Shown here: in pieces, positions 58,353 to 64,000 of the stretch
How positions within the stretch are numbered: position 1 is the first letter of the stretch
Layout of the letters: every line of letters starts with the position of its first letter
Assembly: GCA_035492775.1 (NCBI GenBank)
Contig: DATJIW010000088.1
Location: 1-64,000, forward strand
Reading direction: 5' to 3'
Length of the DNA stretch: 64,000 nt
Source of the DNA: DATJFQ01 sp035492775
Lineage (GTDB): Bacteria; Acidobacteriota; Vicinamibacteria; Vicinamibacterales; 2-12-FULL-66-21
Translations under genes and position numbers: made by a program
Notes under the pieces: model-generated
The model's input: the letters and a program-made list of their open reading frames with translations, nothing else
Told to the model about the DNA's origin: nothing
Database searches by the model: none

Positions 58353-59642
58353 CTAAAGCGTCTTCGTTCCCATGTCGACGGCCGGTACAGGCAGAATGCC
58401 CCGCTCGATGTAGATCGGCCGGACGATCGCGCGCAGCGAGGGCAGCTTGCCGGCAAACCACAGACCGGTGATCACGCACACGGCGCCGCACAGGCCTATC
58501 GTCGTCTCGGCGCCGATGCGGTCGGCGACGACGCCGGCGAGCAGGCTGCCGATCGGGGCGCTGCCGAAGAAGGCCATCGTATAGAAGGCCATGACGCGGC
58601 CACGGACGCGGTCGTCGACGAGCGTCTGCAGGACCGTATTCGTGGCCGCCATCTGCAGGATGAATCCCGCGCCCACGATCGTCAGGACCGCGGCAGCAGC
58701 GAGCTCCGAGCGCGAGACCGAGAATCCGATGAGTCCGGCGCCGAACGCCAGCGTCGCGTACATCACGACCTGCCCAAGTCCGACGACGGACGTCCGTTGC
58801 GCCAGATAGAGTGCGCCGGCGAGCGCGCCCACACCGCTCATCGTCATCAGAAAGCCCAGCGTGCTGGGTCCGCCGTGCAGCACCTGCGTGACGACGGCCG
58901 GCATGAGCACGGTATACGGCATGGCCATCGTGCTGACGATGGCCAGCACGAGCAGGGCGGTGCGAATCGGCACCGAATCGAGGACGTATTGCCAGCCGTC
59001 GCGCAGGTCCTGCAGGACGTTCGCTTCGACCCGTTCGGCGTGCCCGCGGGCGGTCACGTGCATGGCGACGAGTGACGCGATCACGAACAGGTACGACACC
59101 GCGTCAATCGTGAAGCACCAGCCCTCCCCGACCGCAGCGATGATCGCGCCGCCGATCGACGGCCCGATGATGCGGCTGCCGTTCACCATCGACGAATTCA
59201 GCGCGATGGCATTCGCCATGTCGGCGCGATCCTCGACCATTTCGACGACGAAGGCCTGCCGCGCGGGAGTGTCGAAGGCATTGATGAAGCCCTGGCCGAC
59301 CTGGAGCAACAGGATCTCGGTCACGGTGATGCGTCCGGAGAACGTGAGCGCTGCGAGCGCGGCCGACTGCAGCATCGAGAGGATCTGCGTCATTATCAGG
59401 ATCCGCTGCCTGTCGGCCCGGTCGACGATGACGCCGGCGAACGGTGCCAGGACGAGCGTCGGCACCTGTCCGCAGAATCCGACCACGCCCAGGAGCAGTT
59501 CTGATCCTGTGAGGCGATAGACGAGCCAGCTCGTCGCGATCCGCGTGATCCACGTGCCGATGAGCGAGACGCTCTGGCCGCTGAAGAAGAGCCGGTAATT
59601 GCGGTGCCGCAGCGCCCGCGTCATTCGCGCTCGAGCTTCCAT
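58353..59642 (-). CDS. MFS exporter (enterobactin-exporter-like)
   Basis: The 429-residue MFS protein has twelve expected helices. Start: ALRHRNYRLFFSGQSVSLIGTWI; the loop motif GVIVDRADRQRILI (motif A) and FDTPARQAFVVEMVEDRADM match the EntS-like MFS_3 family. It would export a small compound in exchange for protons. ATG 59642 is preferred over an ATG nine codons upstream. It is convergent with the ADOP gene. Confidence 0.88.
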   Translation of the reverse strand: MEARARMTRALRHRNYRLFFSGQSVSLIGTWITRIATSWLVYRLTGSELLLGVVGFCGQVPTLVLAPFAGVIVDRADRQRILIMTQILSMLQSAALAALTFSGRITVTEILLLQVGQGFINAFDTPARQAFVVEMVEDRADMANAIALNSSMVNGSRIIGPSIGGAIIAAVGEGWCFTIDAVSYLFVIASLVAMHVTARGHAERVEANVLQDLRDGWQYVLDSVPIRTALLVLAIVSTMAMPYTVLMPAVVTQVLHGGPSTLGFLMTMSGVGALAGALYLAQRTSVVGLGQVVMYATLAFGAGLIGFSVSRSELAAAAVLTIVGAGFILQMAATNTVLQTLVDDRVRGRVMAFYTMAFFGSAPIGSLLAGVVADRIGAETTIGLCGAVCVITGLWFAGKLPSLRAIVRPIYIERGILPVPAVDMGTKTL

Positions 59643-59695
59643 AGTCGACCTTGAATGCAAATGGACCACCGGGCCGCGACGTCAGGGAACCTTCC

Positions 59696-60784
59696 TTGCA
59701 GTTCCCGGCCGAGGTGAAGCGCACGATCGACATCTCGCCGGCGGCGATTGCCAAGGTGCTGGCCACCATCGTCCTGGTGTGGTTGTGGCTCAAACTCTGG
59801 CCGCTGCTGATCGTACTCGTGATGGCGACCGTGCTCGCCATCGCGTTCGAGCCGCTTGTCGCGTGGCTGTCGGCCCGGCGCGTCCCGCGCGGCCTCGGGG
59901 CGTTCGGAAGTGTGGTGATTTTCGCGGGCGTCATCGTCGCGTTCTTCTGGATCGCCGGATCTTCGCTCATGAGCCAGGCCCACATGCTGGGCGGCCGGCT
60001 CACGCAGGTCGGGCAGGCCGTCATGGCGCGGTTGCCGGCATGGCTGAGTTCCGCTCTCGAGAAGCGCGGCGTCGCGCCGGATGTGTCATCGCTCGGCGCG
60101 TATGCGCTGACAGGCGGCAGCATGCTGGCGACGGCGGTCGCCGGCTCGCTCCTCGCGTTGATCCTGACTATCTATTTGATCATCGAAGGCCAGGAGACGT
60201 ACGCATGGCTCGTCGCCTATGCGCCACCGGCCCACCGACCGCGGGTACACCTGACGCTGCGGGAAGCGCGCAAAGCGATTTTCGGCTACGCCGTCGGCAA
60301 CGCGGCCACGTCGCTGTTCGCGTTCGTGGTGCTCCTCATTTCGCTCGCGCTTCTGCGCGTGCCGGCCGCATTTCTTCTCGCCGTGATCGCGGGGGTATTC
60401 GACTTCGTTCCGGTGATTGGCTTGTTCTGCGCGGGGATCCCCGCGATCCTGCTGGCGCTCACGAAATCCGCGACCCTCGCCCTTGTCGTTGCCGTCATCT
60501 ACGTCGCGGAACACGTCGTCGAAAACTACTACGTTGCTCCCCGGGTCTACGGCGATCGGCTGCGACTGTCCAACCTTGCCGTCATCGTTGCGCTCGCAGT
60601 GGGCGCCGAGATCGGCGGCGTCATTGGCGCCGTCCTGGCACTGCCTTTTGCGGCGCTGTACCCGGTCATCGAGAGCGTCTGGCTGGCAGAGTACCTGGGG
60701 CGTGCCACTACCGAGGCGCATCGTCGGATCGAACACCACGACAACGAACTGTCCGAGCGGGGGGTGCGCAAGCGCCAGCGCTGA
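59696..60784 (+). CDS. AI-2E family transporter (second copy)
   Basis: The protein of about 362 residues has eight hydrophobic segments. Landmarks are VMATVLAIAFEPLVAWL, LALILTIYLIIEGQETYAWL, VFDFVPVIGLFCAGIPAILLA and ENYYVAPRVYGDRLRLS, which match the PurR-regulated-permease/AI-2E fold. The start is uncertain: TTG 59696 has AGGGAA six bases upstream; an earlier TTG at 59651 lacks a site. It differs from the copy at 23.6 kb. It is divergent from the MFS gene. Confidence 0.86.
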   Translation: MQFPAEVKRTIDISPAAIAKVLATIVLVWLWLKLWPLLIVLVMATVLAIAFEPLVAWLSARRVPRGLGAFGSVVIFAGVIVAFFWIAGSSLMSQAHMLGGRLTQVGQAVMARLPAWLSSALEKRGVAPDVSSLGAYALTGGSMLATAVAGSLLALILTIYLIIEGQETYAWLVAYAPPAHRPRVHLTLREARKAIFGYAVGNAATSLFAFVVLLISLALLRVPAAFLLAVIAGVFDFVPVIGLFCAGIPAILLALTKSATLALVVAVIYVAEHVVENYYVAPRVYGDRLRLSNLAVIVALAVGAEIGGVIGAVLALPFAALYPVIESVWLAEYLGRATTEAHRRIEHHDNELSERGVRKRQR

Positions 60785-60993
60785 ACTGGTTCGCCGCTTG
60801 TTGCCTGATGTATGCTCCGCGCGGCGGCACGCCGGTTGCCAACGCAAGGGGATTCGGTGTCGGCGGCGTGCATCGTGCCGTGTATACCCGCGGTATTCTG
60901 CGGGGGTGCCGCTGCATGAGCCTGAATCCAAACGTAATTTCGTAGTGGTACATCCAACAAATCGTAACGGGCGGCGTTTTCGTGGAGGAAACT

Positions 60994-63948
60994 ATGCGTA
61001 GTAGGGGTGGTGTGGGTCTGTGCCTGTTTGCGCTCGTGATGCTCACCGCGCACGCAGCGTTTGCGCAGGTACAAACGGGGAGTATCCTCGTAAAGAGCGT
61101 CGACGAACAGGGCGCCGTCGTTCCCGGCGTGACGGTCACAATTAGCAGCCCGGTGCTCGTGTCCGGCACCGCGACCGGGGTAACGGACTCCGCCGGCGTC
61201 TACCGCTTCGTCTCGCTGGCGCCCGGCACATACAACATCAAAGTGGAGCTCTCCGGGTTCCAGGCCGTCGACCGCCAAGGCGTCGTCGTCGGCGCCGGTG
61301 CCACCACGCCCGTCGACTTCACCATGAAGGTCGGCAGTCTGAGCGAAACCATGACCATCAAAGGTGAGTCGCCGACCGTCGACACGACGAGTGCGAACGT
61401 GGGCGTGCACCTCGATTCGAAGATCCTCGAAACGACGCCAGCCGGTCGCGACATCTGGTCGATCGTCGAGTACAAGGTTCCGGGCCTTGTCATGGATACC
61501 CCCGACGTGGGTGGTAACCAGGGCGGCCTCCAGCGCGGCATCACCGCCCGCGGTACCGGCAACGCGCAGAACACGCAGATGCTGAACGGCGCGAACGTCG
61601 GCGATCCGGCGGCCATCGGCTTCGCGGGTTACTACTACGACCCCAGTTCCTTCCAGGACGTGCAGGTATCGAGCGGTGCCAACGACATCACCGTCCCGAC
61701 GGGCGGCGTGCTCATCAACATGGTCACCAAGAGCGGCACGAACAGCCTCCAGGGGCAGGGACTGTTCACGTATCAGGGCAAAAACACGCAGTGGGACAAC
61801 ATCGATGCCACGCTGCAGCGCGAAGGCGTTCGGCCTAACGGCGCCGCCGTCGATCACATCCGCAACCTGAACGTGAACCTGGGCGGACCCATTCTTCAGA
61901 ACCGACTGTTCTACTTCGCGGCCATCAACGATCAACGCACGGCCGTGCACTTCGCGGGATTCCCGTCACCGGCCTGGACGGGGGCGCCGGAGCCGGACAC
62001 GACGAACATCACGTCGATTCTGGTGAACCCGACCTATCAGCTGAACACGAAGAACCGGCTGCAGGCGACGATCAGCCGACAGGTGTACGACAAGGTGAAC
62101 CGCGGCGCCGATTCGTCGAATGGCACGCAGGATCCGGAGTCGGTGTGGCACGAGCACGACATCCTTGCGATCTATCAGGGCTTCTGGAACTTCGTCCTGA
62201 ACGACCGTCAGTTCGTCGATACCCGCGTCAGCTACAACAGCATCAACTTTCCGTTGAACCTCAAGACCGACCTGCAGACTCTGCTCGATTCGACGACGCA
62301 GATCCGTACCCGCGCGAACACGATCCAGCAGGTCATGGACCGCCGCCGGCTCGAAGTGATGTCGAACTGGCAGTATTTCGTGCCGCAGGCGCTGGGCGGG
62401 CGCCACGAATTCCGCGTCGGCTTCGACAACGCCTACACGCCTGAAACGGTCGATCTGGCCATCAACGGCGACGTGCGGGACACGTACCGCTCGCAGGCAA
62501 CGTCGACGGCGCCAGCCGGCCCTGTCAGCGTGCAGCTATTCAACACGCCGCTCACGCAGAAGCGTTCGGTGATGATCACGTCCTTGTACGGGCAGGATAC
62601 CTACACGTACAAGCGCCTGACGGCCGTCGGCGGCCTCCGCTGGGAGCGCGTCGAAGGTTGGCTGCCCGCCCAGACCGACCCACCGTCGCAGTACTTCCCC
62701 GAAGGCACGCCGGTGACGACGACCTTCGGCTCGTATACACTCGCGCGCTCGTTCCCCGAAGTCCGTGATGTGCCGAACTGGAAGAACGTCGGCCCCCGCG
62801 GAAGTTTGATCTACGACGTGCGGGGCGACGGGAATACTGCGATTAAAGTGTCGCTCGCGCGCTACTACGACCAGATCGGCACCGGCACGCCCGGCGGCGT
62901 CAACCCGAACGGACTCGTCAACCAGACGTTCGTCTGGAACGACAACGGCGACCTGGTGTTCCAGCCGAATGAACTCGGCAAAGCGAACGGTGCGATCAGT
63001 GCGCCGCTTCCAGCAGACCAGCTGAAGAGTCACTTCCTGCTGAACAAGCGGCCGTACCGCAACGAAGTGACGGCAGGCGTCGATCACCAGCTCATTCCTG
63101 ATCTCCGCGTGAGCGCGACTTACATCCATCGGCAGGAACACGATCAGATCATCACCCTAGAGCAGAACATCCCGTTCACGTACTACTCGACGTCGGCATT
63201 CGCCGATCCAGGACCCGACGGCGTGGCCGGGACCAGCGACGACGCGACCCTCACGGTGTTTCCGGAGAACCTGCCGCTCATCAACTCGTTCACGGGTCCC
63301 GCCAACGACGACCGCGGCGATCAGACCTACAACGGTCTCGAATTCACCGCAAGCAAGCGTTACAGCAATCGTTGGACGATGGTGGCGGGCTACACCTACT
63401 CACACACGACGGTGACGCTGGCCGGTCTGAATTCGTCGGCGAATTCACTTAACGGAACGTCGATTACGTCGCCGAACTCGCTCATCAACCAGAGCGGTCG
63501 GTCGACGCTCGATCGCGCGCACAATTTCAAATTCACGGGTTCGTACCTGCTCCCGTACGACATCCTGATCGCCGGCAACATCCGGGCGCAGTCCGGACAG
63601 CCCTACACTCGTACGGTGACGGTGACGGGTCTGCCGCAGGCCGTGAACGGGTTGTCCGTCAACGCGGAGCCGAGAGGCACCTATGTCCTGCCGTGGCTCA
63701 ACACGGTGGACGTCCGCGCCGGGAAGGTCTTCCACTTGAGCGGCAACGAGTTCGAAGCCGACCTCGACGTCTACAACCTGACCAACGCGAACACCGTCTA
63801 CAACGTTCGCACGGGTACGGGCCTGGTCACCGTAACGGACTATACGGCCAACACATCGGTGCGGATCCCGCAGTTCAACTCGCCGATCGGCGTGTTGGGC
63901 CCACGGATCATCCGTCTCGGGTTTACCTATCGCTTCGGTCAGCACTGA
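60994..63948 (+). CDS. Oar-like TonB-dependent outer-membrane receptor
   Basis: The 984-residue protein has a signal peptide (LCLFALVMLTAHAAFAQ), a carboxypeptidase-regulatory-like domain (VDEQGAVVPGVTVTISSPVL and YRFVSLAPGTYNIKVELSGF), a plug (ITARGTGNAQNTQMLNGANV) and a long beta-barrel ending GFTYRFGQH. It should import or bind a bulky ligand such as a glycan or protein. ATG 60994 with GGAGG five bases upstream is the start; a GTG 12 bases earlier would contain that site. The 209 bases upstream hold no gene and presumably the promoter. Confidence 0.92.
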   Translation: MRSRGGVGLCLFALVMLTAHAAFAQVQTGSILVKSVDEQGAVVPGVTVTISSPVLVSGTATGVTDSAGVYRFVSLAPGTYNIKVELSGFQAVDRQGVVVGAGATTPVDFTMKVGSLSETMTIKGESPTVDTTSANVGVHLDSKILETTPAGRDIWSIVEYKVPGLVMDTPDVGGNQGGLQRGITARGTGNAQNTQMLNGANVGDPAAIGFAGYYYDPSSFQDVQVSSGANDITVPTGGVLINMVTKSGTNSLQGQGLFTYQGKNTQWDNIDATLQREGVRPNGAAVDHIRNLNVNLGGPILQNRLFYFAAINDQRTAVHFAGFPSPAWTGAPEPDTTNITSILVNPTYQLNTKNRLQATISRQVYDKVNRGADSSNGTQDPESVWHEHDILAIYQGFWNFVLNDRQFVDTRVSYNSINFPLNLKTDLQTLLDSTTQIRTRANTIQQVMDRRRLEVMSNWQYFVPQALGGRHEFRVGFDNAYTPETVDLAINGDVRDTYRSQATSTAPAGPVSVQLFNTPLTQKRSVMITSLYGQDTYTYKRLTAVGGLRWERVEGWLPAQTDPPSQYFPEGTPVTTTFGSYTLARSFPEVRDVPNWKNVGPRGSLIYDVRGDGNTAIKVSLARYYDQIGTGTPGGVNPNGLVNQTFVWNDNGDLVFQPNELGKANGAISAPLPADQLKSHFLLNKRPYRNEVTAGVDHQLIPDLRVSATYIHRQEHDQIITLEQNIPFTYYSTSAFADPGPDGVAGTSDDATLTVFPENLPLINSFTGPANDDRGDQTYNGLEFTASKRYSNRWTMVAGYTYSHTTVTLAGLNSSANSLNGTSITSPNSLINQSGRSTLDRAHNFKFTGSYLLPYDILIAGNIRAQSGQPYTRTVTVTGLPQAVNGLSVNAEPRGTYVLPWLNTVDVRAGKVFHLSGNEFEADLDVYNLTNANTVYNVRTGTGLVTVTDYTANTSVRIPQFNSPIGVLGPRIIRLGFTYRFGQH

Positions 63949-63957
63949 GTGCAGGCG

Positions 63958-63987
63958 TAAGGACGCGCTTTCCGGAGCGCGTCCTTA
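63958..63987 (+). terminator. Strong hairpin after the receptor gene
   Basis: TAAGGACGCGCT pairs perfectly over 12 bases with AGCGCGTCCTTA around the loop TTCCGG, ten bases after the stop codon. No T-run follows, so it may stop transcription with Rho or protect the mRNA end. Confidence 0.65.
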
Positions 63988-64000
63988 CTCGCTTCCACGA

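Overview
The window is a 64 kb piece of a GC-rich bacterial chromosome. Gene content points to Acidobacteriota, probably class Vicinamibacteria: alternative complex III joined to a caa3-type oxidase, PadR-linked and stand-alone ADOP-type ABC permeases, a winged-helix/TPR regulator, an Oar-like TonB-dependent receptor, and decayed Ser/Thr-kinase/PD40 sequence. The taxon is inferred from gene families; no rRNA, tRNA, insertion sequence or CRISPR array was recognised.

Layout. 1-9.1 kb is a minus-strand respiratory operon read actC-actD-actF-(carboxypeptidase-regulatory/copper-like protein)-coxA-coxC-coxD-two small membrane proteins-coxB. It lacks actA, actB and actE. 9.1-11.7 kb holds an FAD monooxygenase, a HemQ/chlorite-dismutase-like protein and an unknown protein. 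11.9-17.5 kb is a signalling block: a STAS-kinase fusion with an RsbW-like ATPase, a decayed kinase gene, a secreted tyrosine-type phosphatase, and a sensor kinase whose phospho-acceptor histidine is replaced by glutamate. 17.5-24.7 kb has an ADOP permease, a cupredoxin/metallophosphoesterase pair, a winged-helix/TPR regulator and an AI-2E family transporter.

24.7-30.1 kb holds two genes, each interrupted by one in-frame TGA that is followed by a hairpin whose loop begins 18 nt after the TGA. One is an alkylmercury-lyase (MerB)-like gene with the TGA at the position of the catalytic cysteine; the other is a Tat-exported protein of unknown family. Both are best explained as selenoprotein genes, the MerB-like case being much the stronger.

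30-46 kb is mostly housekeeping: a MarR/phosphodiesterase pair, an RpoD-like sigma factor, an FtsB-like protein, CutA, DedA, a trans-sulfuration enzyme, a SpoIIE-type phosphatase coupled to a DUF2007-RNase III fusion, hutU with a coupled ATPase, hutH and purA. 46-55 kb holds a PilZ protein, a geranylgeranyl-reductase-like enzyme, HAD and ROK enzymes, a YtxJ-like protein, a HAD remnant, a second chlorite-dismutase-family protein, a LigD-type ligase-polymerase and a nucleotidyltransferase-like protein. 55-64 kb has a PadR-ADOP pair, an MFS exporter, a second AI-2E transporter and the Oar-like receptor.

Small intergenic elements recur: seven-base TTGGGAG/TTGGGAA repeats at three loci, GGGGC/GCCCC palindromic repeats at two, and a 16-base tandem repeat. 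Most adjacent genes overlap by ATGA or TGATG, so translational coupling is common.
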